Shown: in pieces, positions 9,381-18,665 of the stretch
Numbering within the stretch: the stretch's first letter is position 1
How the letters are laid out: each line of letters opens with the position of its first letter
NCBI GenBank assembly: GCA_009782775.1
Contig: WRIL01000001.1
Coordinates: forward strand, 83,536-147,535
Length of the DNA stretch: 64,000 nucleotides
From: Desulfovibrionaceae bacterium
GTDB taxonomy: Bacteria; Desulfobacterota; Desulfovibrionia; Desulfovibrionales; Desulfovibrionaceae
Direction: 5' to 3'
Made by a program: the position numbers and the translations under genes
The notes under the pieces: generated by a model
Database searches by the model: none
What the model saw: only the letters and a program-made list of their open reading frames with translations
Told to the model about the DNA's origin: nothing

Positions 9381-10515
9381 GTTCGGCCACGTTGCGGTAG
9401 TACCAGTTTATGCCGCCGCTGATCTCCGCATCGGCAAAGCGTTGCCCCGGAACGCCGAAAACCCGCCCGTCATTGCTTTCCAGCTCCCCTTCGAAGATTG
9501 CGAATGCGCCGCTCTCGATGCTTTTGCGCGCTTCCTTCAGGGCCTCGGCCGCCCCTGCGGGCATAAGGCTTTCGTTGAACGGCGTCAGCCCCACTATGCC
9601 CTCGCGCAGACCGCCGAGGTAGGGAGCGGTGCTGAAAGCGCCGTCGATCACCCCGGCGACGAGGCCGGTGTAATAAACGTCCCAATGCCAGACCACCGAG
9701 GTAATGACGGTTTTCGCATCCTTGCGCATGTCGCTGTTATAGCCGATCCCCCATATCCCGCGCTCCCCGGAACTTTGCGCCGCGAGCTGGGGGTTGGGGG
9801 TGTCGCAGTGCTGGGCGATGACATCGCAACCGGCGGCGATCAGCGAACGCGCGGCCTCAAACTCGGCTTCCGGATGCACCCACCGATGGGTGACTTTCAC
9901 GAGGATTTCGGCCTTGGGGTTGACCTTCTCCACCCCCAGGGCAAAGGCGTTAAGCCCGCTGGTGACCTGGGTGTTCTCCATGCCCATGGCCGCCACATAA
10001 CCAATCTTGCCGGTCGCGCTGCGCAGCCCGGCGATGATCCCGCTCAGGTAGCGCGCCTGGTAAACGCGGCCGAAATAACTGGTGAGGTTGGAGCCGTTGC
10101 GCGCATCCGCGTAGAGCTGAGCGAAAACGACTTGCGGAAATTCGCCCGCCAGTTTTTGCGCTACCGTGGCATAGCCTTCAGCCGTGGCAATGATGATGTT
10201 GGCCCCCGCCGCAATGCACTCGCGCATCGCCTGTTCCGTGGCCGGAAGATCGCTGTCGGATATGCCGACCTTGCGGAGGATCTGGTTGTCGCGAAGCCCT
10301 ATGGATTTTTGCATATCCCTGATGCCGCGGTCGTGGGCGTAGGTATATCCGCTGGTTTCGCCGAGCACGTCCGTCAGGTAGAGAATCCCTATTTTCACGT
10401 CTTCTTTGGCCAGCGGTCTTCCCGGCTCCCAGTTTCCCTTCTTTTCCGAAGCCAGGAACACGAAAAAAACTCCCACGATCAGCGCGACGCCCACAACGGC
10501 CAGAATCTTTCTCAT
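9346..10515 (-). CDS. BMP-family substrate-binding protein, membrane-anchored (copy 2)
   Basis: 389 residues. ATG at 10515 with GGAGG six bases upstream. The N-terminus is one hydrophobic segment (ILAVVGVALIVGVFFVFLA) without a lipobox cysteine, so the protein appears tethered by an uncleaved or Sec-type helix. The rest matches the BMP/PnrA fold of nucleoside- or sugar-binding proteins, with motifs such as AAGCDVIAQHCDTP, GIGYNSDM and a closing GGINWYYRNV. It follows its paralogue by 15 bases. No BMP-type ATPase or permease genes are adjacent, so the transport partner or a sensory role is unknown. Confidence 0.85.
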   Translation of the reverse strand: MRKILAVVGVALIVGVFFVFLASEKKGNWEPGRPLAKEDVKIGILYLTDVLGETSGYTYAHDRGIRDMQKSIGLRDNQILRKVGISDSDLPATEQAMRECIAAGANIIIATAEGYATVAQKLAGEFPQVVFAQLYADARNGSNLTSYFGRVYQARYLSGIIAGLRSATGKIGYVAAMGMENTQVTSGLNAFALGVEKVNPKAEILVKVTHRWVHPEAEFEAARSLIAAGCDVIAQHCDTPNPQLAAQSSGERGIWGIGYNSDMRKDAKTVITSVVWHWDVYYTGLVAGVIDGAFSTAPYLGGLREGIVGLTPFNESLMPAGAAEALKEARKSIESGAFAIFEGELESNDGRVFGVPGQRFADAEISGGINWYYRNVAELTSPARPAAGP

Positions 10516-10530
10516 CTTCGCCCTCCCATG

Positions 10531-11697
10531 TCATTCCAGCACGTTGCGATAGTACCAGTTCATGCCGCCCAAGATCTCCACGTCGTTGAGGCGCCTCCCG
10601 GTAGCGCCTATGATTCGCCCGTCGTTGGTCTCCATTCCCCCTTCAAAAATACCTTCATAACCGCTGCCGATTCTTTTTCTCGCGGCCGCGATCGAGCCCG
10701 CGCCCCCCGGAGGCAGCATCGACGCGTCAAGGGCCGTGAGGCCGACCATGCCGTCGCCCATATCACCCATGTAGGGCGTGGTGGTGAAAGTGCCGTCAAT
10801 GACGCTTTTGATCAGCCGCGTGTAGTACGTCCCCCAGTTCCAGACCACCGAGGCGATCACGGCCTTCGGGGCATCGTCTTTCATGTCGCTGTTATAGCCG
10901 ATTCCCCACACCCCGGCCCGCTGCGCCTCGATCTGCGGGGCGGGCGTATCGCAGTGCTGGGCGATCACGTCGCAGCCGGCGGCAATCAACGACTGCGCGG
11001 CCCGCGCTTCGTTTTCCGGGTCCAGCCAACTATTCAGCGCCCTGACATGAACCCTGGCCTCCGGGTTGACCGCCTCCACCCCAATGGCAAAGGCGTTGAT
11101 CCCTATGGTCACTTCGCTGTTATCCTTCCCCATGGCCGCCACATATCCGATTTTGTTGGTGGCGGTCCGCAGCCCCGCGGCCATGCCGCTTAAATAGCGC
11201 GGCTGGTAGATACGCCCGAAATAATTGGTGAAATTAACGTCATTGTGCTTTATTCCGGAGGCATGCGCGAAGATGACGCCCGGATATTCGCCGGCCAGTT
11301 TTTCGCATATCGCCATGTGCTCCCAACTGGTCGCGATGATCACGTTGGCCCCCTGCTCAATGCATTCGCGCATCGCCCCTTCGATGACCAAAGGGGCCGC
11401 GCCGGGCGCGCCAATCTTGCGGAGGATCTGGCTCTCGGCAAGGCCGACGGCCTCCCGCATCTCCCGGATTCCCAGGTCATGGGCATGGGCGTAGCCGCCG
11501 GAAGCGCCCTCCACCCCGGAAACGTGAATGACCCCTATTTTCACGAGATCTTTCGCCAGCGGCCTTCCCGGCCTCCAGGCCTTTTCCCGTAAACCGGGGG
11601 CAAACAGAAAAACGGCGGCGAACGCCAGAACGATAAAAGAGGCCAGGACAACGCCCCTGCGGCGCTGCCGCCAATACGACACCCAGGACAGCTTCAC
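10531..11697 (-). CDS. BMP-family substrate-binding protein, membrane-anchored (copy 1)
   Basis: 388 residues, starting at a GTG (11697) with AGGAG eight bases upstream. It is a close paralogue of the next gene: shared GRPLAK, FGRIYQPRYLSG, KIGYVAAMG, AAGCDVIAQHCDTP, GYNSDMK and WYYRNV. Its N-terminus is longer and Arg-rich before a single membrane helix (about residues 15-35). There is no cysteine for lipidation. An out-of-frame ATG-CCG-TGA lies between the SD and the GTG. This is probably the first gene of a two-gene operon made by tandem duplication. Ligand unknown: a nucleoside- or sugar-like molecule is a family-level guess. Confidence 0.85.
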   Translation of the reverse strand: MKLSWVSYWRQRRRGVVLASFIVLAFAAVFLFAPGLREKAWRPGRPLAKDLVKIGVIHVSGVEGASGGYAHAHDLGIREMREAVGLAESQILRKIGAPGAAPLVIEGAMRECIEQGANVIIATSWEHMAICEKLAGEYPGVIFAHASGIKHNDVNFTNYFGRIYQPRYLSGMAAGLRTATNKIGYVAAMGKDNSEVTIGINAFAIGVEAVNPEARVHVRALNSWLDPENEARAAQSLIAAGCDVIAQHCDTPAPQIEAQRAGVWGIGYNSDMKDDAPKAVIASVVWNWGTYYTRLIKSVIDGTFTTTPYMGDMGDGMVGLTALDASMLPPGGAGSIAAARKRIGSGYEGIFEGGMETNDGRIIGATGRRLNDVEILGGMNWYYRNVLE

Positions 11698-11776
11698 GGC
11701 ATTTTCTCCTCTGATGAGTGTTTAATAATCTAATCAATTGGACAACAAGCACAAGTGAAAAATGGCCGTGCCCCAG

Positions 11777-11885
11777 TTTTGGCGGGAACGCCGCAGACGA
11801 TGGAAAACAGGCGACTGGCCATGCATGGCCAAGGCCGAGGGGTGTGGCGCAGAATCGGGCGATTAGCTGCGAGAACGCGCCAAAA
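11777..11885. other. Structured intergenic segment
   Basis: The 277-base gap between the BMP pair and the transglycosylase gene has no ORF of note. TTTTGGCG (11777-11784) can pair with CGCCAAAA (11878-11885), enclosing a perfect 16-base palindrome TGGCCATGCATGGCCA at 11816-11831. It could be a small RNA, a leader or only chance. I recognise no RNA family. Confidence 0.3.
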
Positions 11886-11946
11886 CCCTGACCAGCCCAA
11901 GCCTTTATTCATATAACAACTTATAACCAGTGCCTTTTATTATTGA

Positions 11947-11962
11947 TGGAATGTTTTTTGCA
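11947..11962 (+). promoter_or_regulatory. Candidate sigma-54 promoter (-24/-12) before mltC-like gene
   Basis: TGGAATGTTTTTTGCA has GG and GC exactly ten bases apart and TTGC in the -12 element. Fifteen bases are identical to the promoter proposed upstream of the crotonase operon (27444-27459, minus strand). The predicted start (about 11973) falls right at the ATG of the downstream gene. The transcript would therefore be leaderless, or the true start codon lies further in. Confidence 0.45.
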
Positions 11963-11973
11963 TAAAATTTTCC

Positions 11974-13155
11974 ATGAAACAACCTGCCACTGAAAACCAG
12001 AACCCGTTCAGCGCGGCGGAAACCTTTTGGAAACGCTGCCTTTTGTTCTTCCTCCCCGCCTTCTGCCTGGGAGCCGCCGGCCTCGGCTTCATGATCCTCC
12101 CGGACATGGGAGAGTCTGAAAGGCGTCCTTCGAGGCAGGCAGGCAAAAATGACGCGCGGACAAAAGAACCCGCCGCGCGGGGCCGCCCTCTGTCCGGCCA
12201 ATACGGCCAGTCCGGCTGGCAGGTCAACGGAATTTTTGACGACCTCATGGACCTGGTGCTCGTTTCTTCCCCCAACCCGAAAAGCGCGGGCGGAACGGAC
12301 TGGATCGCCTCCGGCTCCCTGCTGGGGGTGAGCCAGGGGCGGATCATCCTGCGCGGAATCCGGGAAGATCGCCTTCTGTCCGAAGAAGCCGGACTGGCGG
12401 ATCTCGCCTTGCGCCCGGAGGACGACCTCGCCGCGATCGCCGCCGGCGGGCGGCATCCTGAAGGACTGCTGGCCCGGACGGAAGATCCTGACGGAAACGA
12501 TGAAAACCACCTGCCCTTTATAAAGACGGACAAGGACGCCGCCCTTTGCCTCTCGGACCGCCTGGAAAAAGCCTCCTGGTTCGAGTTGACCAGACTTTTC
12601 CCCACGGCCAAAGCCCCGAGGAGAACCCCCGCCAAGTACAGCACCCACGTGGAAGGCTTCGCCCGGCGCTACGCCCTGCCGCCCAACCTGATTTACGCCA
12701 TCATGGAGGTGGAGAGCAATTTCAACCCCATGGCGATCAGCCGCAACCAGGCCATGGGGCTGATGCAGGTCGTGCCGCATACCGCCGGGGAGGATGTCCA
12801 TGCCTACCTGTACGGGCGGAACCGGAAGGCCCTGGAGATAGAAGAACTCTTTTCCCCGGAAAAAAACATCCAGTACGGGATTGTCTATCTGCACCTCCTG
12901 AACCGACGCCACTTCCGCGAGGTAAAAAACCCGGCCTCGCGGGAGATGTGCGTCATCGCCGCCTATAACTGCGGCCCTTCCAACCTCCTGCGCCTCTTCC
13001 ACCCTGAACGCGGAGAGGCCCTGGCGCAGATCAACCGGCTCTCTTCAGACGAGCTTTACCGCCGCCTGACCCTGGAACTGCCCTCGCGGGAAAACCGGGA
13101 ATACCTGCCCAAGGTACTGGCCGCGCGCAACAGTCTCATGCGGGGCAGTTACTGA
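11974..13155 (+). CDS. MltC-like membrane-bound lytic transglycosylase
   Basis: 393 residues. A short N-terminal tail is followed by a hydrophobic anchor (about residues 20-42). Next comes a middle region resembling the MltC N-terminal domain and a C-terminal SLT domain (about 225-393). The catalytic glutamate is in IMEVESNFNP (about residue 247). GLMQVVPHTAGEDV, the AYNCG motif and PSRENREYL are also present and follow Escherichia coli MltC closely. It cleaves peptidoglycan glycan strands in the periplasm. No lipobox fits well (PAFC lacks a small residue before Cys). The start is uncertain because no clear SD precedes 11974 and a possible sigma-54 promoter abuts it. Confidence 0.88.
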   Translation: MKQPATENQNPFSAAETFWKRCLLFFLPAFCLGAAGLGFMILPDMGESERRPSRQAGKNDARTKEPAARGRPLSGQYGQSGWQVNGIFDDLMDLVLVSSPNPKSAGGTDWIASGSLLGVSQGRIILRGIREDRLLSEEAGLADLALRPEDDLAAIAAGGRHPEGLLARTEDPDGNDENHLPFIKTDKDAALCLSDRLEKASWFELTRLFPTAKAPRRTPAKYSTHVEGFARRYALPPNLIYAIMEVESNFNPMAISRNQAMGLMQVVPHTAGEDVHAYLYGRNRKALEIEELFSPEKNIQYGIVYLHLLNRRHFREVKNPASREMCVIAAYNCGPSNLLRLFHPERGEALAQINRLSSDELYRRLTLELPSRENREYLPKVLAARNSLMRGSY

Positions 13156-13267
13156 GAAAACCAGCGCCCGGCGGGCAAATGCCGCCGGCAACCCCCTGTT
13201 GTGACAAACTCCGCAACTGATGCCTCGCTCAAAGCCTCGGCGGAAGAAATACGGTATCGGGTTTTCC

Positions 13268-13296
13268 TTGACTTAGCCTTGCTCACGGGTCAGAAT
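13268..13296 (+). promoter_or_regulatory. Sigma-70 promoter for ileS
   Basis: TTGACT (13268-13273) and CAGAAT (13291-13296) are separated by exactly 17 bases. The expected start is near 13303, about 26 bases before the ileS ATG. No T-box-like leader is visible. Confidence 0.55.
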
Positions 13297-13328
13297 TGAA
13301 GATTGCACATCTGACGCGGGAGACTCCC

Positions 13329-16142
13329 ATGCCTGACTATAAACATACCTTGAACCTGCCCCAGACCGCCTTCCCCATGAAAGCGAACCTGGCCCAGCGC
13401 GAGCCGGCCACGCTGAAATTCTGGGCCGAAGCCGGGGCCTACGCCGCCATGGTGCGGGCCAGCGGCCGGAACGGTTCCTATATACTGCATGACGGCCCGC
13501 CCTATGCCAACGGGAATATCCACCTGGGGACGGCCCTGAACAAGATCCTCAAGGATATCATCATCAAGTCGCGCAACCTGGACGGACAGGCCGCCCCCTA
13601 TGTCCCCGGCTGGGACTGCCACGGCCTGCCCATCGAACACAAGGTGGAGACGGAGCTGGCCGCCGCCAAGAAAGACCTGCCCCCCCAGACGGTGCGCAAG
13701 ATCTGCCGCCAGTACGCGGAAAAATGGATCAAGGTGCAGCGCGAGGAATTTAAGCGCCTGGGCGTCTTCGGCGAATGGGAAAAACCCTACCTTTCCATGC
13801 ACCCGGAATATGAGGCGACCACAGCCCGCGAACTGGCCGGTTTCATGCGCCAGGGCTCGGTGCAACGCAACAAGAAGCCGGTGCATTGGTGCTCCTCCTG
13901 CCGCACGGCCCTGGCCGAGGCCGAGGTGGAATACCGGGACCATTCCTCGCCCTCCGTTTATGTGCGCTTCCCCCTGAACGACCAGGATCTGGCCCGGCGC
14001 ATCCCCCGGGCGAACCCCGCGAAGGCCTGGGTAATCATCTGGACCACCACCCCCTGGACCCTCCCCGCCAACCTGGCCGTGGCCCTGAATCCTGAATATG
14101 AATACGTCCTCGCGCGGGTGGAGGGACAAGAATACCTGCTGGCCAAAGACCTCCTGGAAAGCTGCGCCCGGACCCTGGGCTGGAGGGATCCGGAAATCCT
14201 GGGCGGATGCCGGGGTGAGGAACTGGAAGGGCTAAAGGCCCGCCATCCTTTTTACGACCGGGAATCACTCCTGATCATGGGCCGGCACGTCACCCTGGAG
14301 GCCGGAACCGGCGCGGTGCATACCGCCCCCGGCCACGGGCGCGAGGACTACGATGCCGGCATAAAGTACGGCCTGGAGGTTCTTTCTCCCGTAGACGATG
14401 CCGGGCGCTTTTACGAGAACCTGCCTTTTTTCGGCGGTCTGCATGTTTTCGACGCCAACCCCCAGGTCATCTCCAAGCTGGAGGAAAAAGGCGCGCTCCT
14501 GCAACATACCCGGATCTCCCACGCCTACCCCCACTGCTGGCGCTGTAAAAACCCGGTCTTTTTCCGGGCCACCACCCAATGGTTCATCAGCATGGAGCAT
14601 AACGGCCTGCGGGAGCGGACCCTTAAAACCATCCGCGGAGAGGTGCGCTGGGTTCCGGCCTGGGGCATGGATCGCATTTACAGCATGATCGAAAACCGCC
14701 CGGACTGGTGCATCTCGCGCCAGCGCATCTGGGGGGTGCCCATCCTGGCCCTGCTCTGCGAAAAATGCGGACACGCCTGGCATGACCCGGACTGGAGCGA
14801 AGCCGTGGCCGACCGCTTCGCCGCCCACCCCACCGGCTGTGATTACTGGTTTGAGACCTCGGTGGAGGAAATCCTCCCCCCCGGCCTCCGTTGCCCGGAT
14901 TGCGGGGCCACGTCCTGGAAAAAAGAGAGCGACATCCTGGACGTCTGGTTCGATTCCGGCACAAGTTGGGCGGCAGTCCTTGAGAAACGCCAGGAATGCG
15001 CCTACCCCTCGGATCTCTACCTGGAAGGCACGGACCAGCACCGCGGCTGGTTCCACAGCTCCCTGCTGGCCTCGGTGGGCCTGCGCGGCCTCCCGCCCTA
15101 CAAATCCGTGCTCACCCACGGTTATGTGGTGGACGGCGCTGGCAGAAAAATGTCCAAATCCGAAGGCAACATCATCTCCCCCCAGGAGATCATCGCCAAA
15201 TACGGGGCTGAAATCCTGCGCCTCTGGGCCTCTTCCGTGGATTACCGCGAGGATATCCGCTATTCGGACGAGATCATCAGCCGCCAGGTGGACGCCTACC
15301 GCCGCATCCGCAACACCTGCCGCTACCTCCTGGGCAACCTGCACGACTTCAGCCCGGAACAGGCCCTCTCCCCCGGCGAGATGGACCCCCTGGACCTCTA
15401 CGCCCTGGAAAGCGCCCGCCTGACCCATGAACGCATCCAGGAGGCCTACCGGGAATTCGAGTTCCACCGTGTCTTCCACAGCCTGCACAATTTCTGCGTC
15501 ACCGATCTTTCGGCTTTTTACCTGGATATTCTCAAAGACCGCTTATACTCCTACGCCCCGCAAAGCCGGGAACGCCGCTCGGCCCAGACGGCCCTGCGCC
15601 AAATACTGCTCCTGCTGGCGCGGGACATGGCTCCAGTGCTTTCCTTCACCGCCGAGGAGGTCTTCCAGAGCCTGCCCGCGGCCCTGCGGCCGGACTGCCC
15701 CACGGTCTTCGCCATGCCGGAGCCGGAACTGCCCTCCGCCTTCCTGGGAACGGAAGAACGCGCCGCCTGGGAGACCCTGCTCAAGACGCGCGCCCTGGTC
15801 ACCTCCGCCATTGAACCCCTGCGCCAAAGCGGCCTGGTGGGACATTCCCTGGATACCTCGGTCACGCTTTATGTCGCGGAGGAACTGGGGCAAACCCTGC
15901 GCTCCCTGCGCGCCGACCTGCGGGCCGTGTTCATCATTTCGCAACTGGAGCTGAAGCCCCTGGCCGAGGCCCCGGCCGAGGCCCAGCCCCAGGCGGACCT
16001 GCCCGGTCTGAAAATCGGCGTGAGCCGGGCCAAGGGAGCCAAGTGCGCCCGGTGCTGGGTTTACAACGAGGATTTGGAAAATGGGGAACACCCGGAAATC
16101 TGCCCGCGTTGCGCCAAGGCGCTACGGGAGATGGGGCTCTGA
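13329..16142 (+). CDS. ileS: Isoleucyl-tRNA synthetase
   Basis: 937 residues, class I aminoacyl-tRNA synthetase that charges tRNA-Ile. The ATG at 13329 has a GCGGGAGA ribosome-binding site; an upstream in-frame ATG at 13296 overlaps the -10 box and is rejected. The class I HIGH-type site is [12 protein letters not shown] (about residue 52-60). The editing domain lies in the middle ('[11 protein letters not shown]'). The KMSKS loop is [10 protein letters not shown] (about residue 607). A C-terminal zinc-binding motif, [11 protein letters not shown]...CPRC, ends the protein. Its TGA overlaps the lspA ATG (TGATG), a typical ileS-lspA pairing. Confidence 0.98.
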   Translation: MPDYKHTLNLPQTAFPMKANLAQREPATLKFWAEAGAYAAMVRASGRNGSYILHDGPPYANGNIHLGTALNKILKDIIIKSRNLDGQAAPYVPGWDCHGLPIEHKVETELAAAKKDLPPQTVRKICRQYAEKWIKVQREEFKRLGVFGEWEKPYLSMHPEYEATTARELAGFMRQGSVQRNKKPVHWCSSCRTALAEAEVEYRDHSSPSVYVRFPLNDQDLARRIPRANPAKAWVIIWTTTPWTLPANLAVALNPEYEYVLARVEGQEYLLAKDLLESCARTLGWRDPEILGGCRGEELEGLKARHPFYDRESLLIMGRHVTLEAGTGAVHTAPGHGREDYDAGIKYGLEVLSPVDDAGRFYENLPFFGGLHVFDANPQVISKLEEKGALLQHTRISHAYPHCWRCKNPVFFRATTQWFISMEHNGLRERTLKTIRGEVRWVPAWGMDRIYSMIENRPDWCISRQRIWGVPILALLCEKCGHAWHDPDWSEAVADRFAAHPTGCDYWFETSVEEILPPGLRCPDCGATSWKKESDILDVWFDSGTSWAAVLEKRQECAYPSDLYLEGTDQHRGWFHSSLLASVGLRGLPPYKSVLTHGYVVDGAGRKMSKSEGNIISPQEIIAKYGAEILRLWASSVDYREDIRYSDEIISRQVDAYRRIRNTCRYLLGNLHDFSPEQALSPGEMDPLDLYALESARLTHERIQEAYREFEFHRVFHSLHNFCVTDLSAFYLDILKDRLYSYAPQSRERRSAQTALRQILLLLARDMAPVLSFTAEEVFQSLPAALRPDCPTVFAMPEPELPSAFLGTEERAAWETLLKTRALVTSAIEPLRQSGLVGHSLDTSVTLYVAEELGQTLRSLRADLRAVFIISQLELKPLAEAPAEAQPQADLPGLKIGVSRAKGAKCARCWVYNEDLENGEHPEICPRCAKALREMGL

Positions 16143-16624
16143 TGTGGAGACGCTACCTCGTCCCCCTGACCCTGGCCGTGATCCTGGCCGCGGTGGATCA
16201 ATGGACCAAGACGGCGGTAAGCGCGTACATCCCGCTGAACCGCAGCCTCACGGTTATTGACGGTTTTTTCAACCTGGTGCTGGTGCATAACCGGGGGGCG
16301 GCCTTCGGTTTTCTGAACCGGGCGGACATCGCCTGGCAGGTCTGGCTTTTTTCCGCCTTTACCCTGCTGGCGACGGTGATCATCCTGCTGATGATCCGCC
16401 AACTGCGCGATCCTTCCTGGTTCAGCCTAAGCGCTTTCGGGGCCATGCTCGGCGGGGCCGCCGGCAACCTCATTGACCGCCTGCGCTTCAGGCATGTCGT
16501 CGATTTCCTGGATTTCCACCTGGGCGGATACCACTGGCCGGCCTTCAACGTGGCGGATATCGCCATTTGCTGCGGGGTCTTCGCCTTTGCTCTGCTGACC
16601 CTCTTTCCCCGGCATTTCAGATAA
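16142..16624 (+). CDS. lspA: Lipoprotein signal peptidase (signal peptidase II)
   Basis: 160 residues. The ATG overlaps the ileS stop, so translation is probably coupled. Four membrane helices are present. The catalytic aspartates are in NLIDRLRFRHVVDFLDF (about residue 109) and FNVADIAI (about residue 137), as in the aspartic peptidase LspA that removes signal peptides from prolipoproteins. The gene ends 16 bases before the convergent cheV gene, with no obvious intrinsic terminator between them. Confidence 0.97.
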   Translation: MWRRYLVPLTLAVILAAVDQWTKTAVSAYIPLNRSLTVIDGFFNLVLVHNRGAAFGFLNRADIAWQVWLFSAFTLLATVIILLMIRQLRDPSWFSLSAFGAMLGGAAGNLIDRLRFRHVVDFLDFHLGGYHWPAFNVADIAICCGVFAFALLTLFPRHFR

Positions 16625-16639
16625 TAAATCCCCCCCGGC

Positions 16640-17704
16640 TCAACCGTGCGGGAGGCGGATCGGGCCATGCGGCGCCGTCGCCGGGGGATGATGGTCATGG
16701 GGCAGACCTTGCGGCGCCTCCGCCGGAGGATGCGCGGCCTTGGCATCATATTCCGCCGCGTACTTTTCGATGAGGGTGATGGCCTTCTGGGCCACATAGC
16801 TTATTTCCGGCTTGGCCACCTGATCGTCGGCGCCCACGGAAATGCCCTTGTGGCGCAACTTGTCGGTGATCAACGAGGAGAAGAGGATCACCGGCAGGCG
16901 CTTGAGAACGGGATCATCCTTGACGCGGCGGCAGAAATTATGCCCGTCCATCTGGGGCATCTCGATATCCGAAATGATCACCTGCACATAATTCGTCACC
17001 GGGTGATTTTCTTTTTCACACCTGGCCTTGATGGACAGGAGGCGCTCCCAGGCGTCTTTGCCGTTGTTGACCGCTTCCACTTTGAAGCCGGCCTTTTGGA
17101 GCAGGCTTTTGATCATTTCGCGGATCACCGTGGAGTCGTCGGCCACCAGGGCGCGGTACCCCGGATGAGCCCCGGCCCAATCCATGCTGGAATCCAGGCG
17201 CAAGCCCAACTGCGGATTCAGGTCGCTGACAATGCGCTCCAGATCCAGCAGGAAGATGATCCTGCCGTCCATCTTGACCACGCCGGTCACGCTGTTGTTG
17301 GTCATGGCCGAGACATAGGCGTTTGGGGCTTCCACTTCCTCCCAACTGATCCGGTGGATACGATTGACCCCGGAAACCAGGAAGGCGGTGTTGACATTGT
17401 TGAATTCCGTGACCACCACCTTGGGTTCCTCGGTGGTCTGGACCCGTTCTTTTCCAAGCCAGATGGACAGATCCACCAGCGGAATGATCTGCGAACGCAG
17501 GTTAAAGGCTCCCAGCACGGACTTATGCCTTACCTCGGGCAGCTCCGTCACCTTGGGCATACGGATGATCTCCAGCACCTTGGCGACGTTCACACCGTAA
17601 TAACCTTTATAGGTTCCCTCAGCGGGGTCTTTTTCGTCCAGATGAAACTCGACTATTTCCAGTTCATTGGTGCCCGCTTCCAGCAAAATATTGGTCTGGC
17701 TCAT
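16640..17704 (-). CDS. cheV: Chemotaxis coupling protein CheV with His-rich tail
   Basis: 354 residues from the ATG at 17704, which has GGAGG five bases upstream; an ATG at 17716 lies before the SD and is less likely. Residues about 1-170 are a CheW-like coupling domain (NLRSQIIPLVDLSIWLG). Residues about 185-310 are a receiver with acidic pocket ADDS, phospho-acceptor in ISDIEMPQMDG and the conserved Lys in VAKPE. It links chemoreceptors to CheA and is tuned by phosphorylation. The last about 30 residues are an unusual Pro/His-rich tail (PHDHHPPATAPHGP) that could bind metal. No other chemotaxis genes are adjacent. Confidence 0.92.
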   Translation of the reverse strand: MSQTNILLEAGTNELEIVEFHLDEKDPAEGTYKGYYGVNVAKVLEIIRMPKVTELPEVRHKSVLGAFNLRSQIIPLVDLSIWLGKERVQTTEEPKVVVTEFNNVNTAFLVSGVNRIHRISWEEVEAPNAYVSAMTNNSVTGVVKMDGRIIFLLDLERIVSDLNPQLGLRLDSSMDWAGAHPGYRALVADDSTVIREMIKSLLQKAGFKVEAVNNGKDAWERLLSIKARCEKENHPVTNYVQVIISDIEMPQMDGHNFCRRVKDDPVLKRLPVILFSSLITDKLRHKGISVGADDQVAKPEISYVAQKAITLIEKYAAEYDAKAAHPPAEAPQGLPHDHHPPATAPHGPIRLPHG

Positions 17705-17810
17705 TCTATCCTCCATCAGGATCGAGGCTTTTTCCGCTTGGGCCGCTAGTTTGGCCGATTCTAGGGCTGATATTCAGCTTATCTACCCATAACATAAAAC
17801 TTAAAAATAA

Positions 17811-18665
17811 TCATCTGAAATCCCGCAGGATTTTTTCCACGGCCCGAATCTGCGCGTCCGGGGTGGAGGCCCCGGCGCTCAACCCTACCGGCTGCCTGGA
17901 GACCAGATCATCCATGGGGAGCAAGGCGGCTTCTTCGCAATGCGCTGTGAAAAGCCCCAGACCGCGGGCAATATCGGCCAGCCTGCGGGTATTGCCGCTG
18001 TTAAGTCCGCCGACAATGACCATGCTGTTCACCTGACCCGCTAGGCTGATAAGTTCTTCCTGGCGGCGGCTGGTGGCGTCGCAGATGGTGCGCAGCACGG
18101 CCACGGGCTTATCCAAAAAAGCGTTCAGCCATTCCAGGACCTGTTCAAAGCTGTTCTGATCCTGGGTGGTCTGGGCCGCCAGAAAATATTCTCCCCCGGA
18201 ATTCAGAGGAAGCTCCCGCAGTTCTTCCATGCTGCTGAAGACCAGGGGGCGACCCACAGCATAGCTGAGCAGCCCGCGGACTTCCGGATGATCCTTTTCC
18301 CCAAGAAGCAGCAAGGTTCCCAGTCCCCGCTCGCCGGCCCGGAGGATGGCGGTCTGGGCGGCCTTGACCCTGGGGCAGGTGGCGTCCACCACCCGCAGCT
18401 CCAGGTGAAACAGTTCCTCTTCCTGAAGGCGTGGAAGCCCATGAGCCCGGATGATCACGGTGGACCCACGGGCGGCCAGACGGGGATCCTCCAGGCAGAC
18501 AGCTCCTTTTTCCTCATATTCCCGCACCAGAGGCGGGTTATGGATAATCGGACCCAGGGTATAGAGGGAGGAGGCGCTCTGTTCGGCCAGGGCCTTCTCG
18601 AGTTTGCCAATGGCCAAGCTCACTCCCATGCAGAAGCCGGCGGTGGAAGCCCGGATCACCCGCAT
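17811..18665 (-). CDS. ispH: 4-hydroxy-3-methylbut-2-enyl diphosphate reductase
   Basis: 284 residues. This is the last enzyme of the MEP isoprenoid pathway, an iron-sulfur protein that makes IPP and DMAPP. The three cluster cysteines are in GFCMGV (residue 12), DATCPRV and ICDATSRRQ. Conserved HG, EKDHPEVRG and 'VVGGLNSGNTRRL' segments are present. The ATG at 18665 overlaps the dus stop codon by ten bases (ATGCGGGTGA), so the two are translationally coupled. This start gives the canonical N-terminus MRVIRASTAGFC. Confidence 0.96.
   Translation of the reverse strand: MRVIRASTAGFCMGVSLAIGKLEKALAEQSASSLYTLGPIIHNPPLVREYEEKGAVCLEDPRLAARGSTVIIRAHGLPRLQEEELFHLELRVVDATCPRVKAAQTAILRAGERGLGTLLLLGEKDHPEVRGLLSYAVGRPLVFSSMEELRELPLNSGGEYFLAAQTTQDQNSFEQVLEWLNAFLDKPVAVLRTICDATSRRQEELISLAGQVNSMVIVGGLNSGNTRRLADIARGLGLFTAHCEEAALLPMDDLVSRQPVGLSAGASTPDAQIRAVEKILRDFR

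Noticed and set aside
9121..11193. 690-codon plus-strand frame over the BMP genes
   Set aside because: It begins inside the HlyD gene and antisense to two well-supported BMP proteins; no motif, no SD.
13168..13188. GC hairpin after the MltC-like gene as a terminator
   Set aside because: A 7-bp stem is present but no U-tract follows on either strand, so I do not call it.
13156..13328. T-box leader for ileS
   Set aside because: No T-box sequence, specifier loop or terminator/antiterminator pair is seen; a simple promoter explains the region.
17717..17810. Sigma-28-like promoter for cheV
   Set aside because: A TAAG...GTAGATAA pattern on the minus strand has a 13-base spacer instead of about 15, so the match is too weak.
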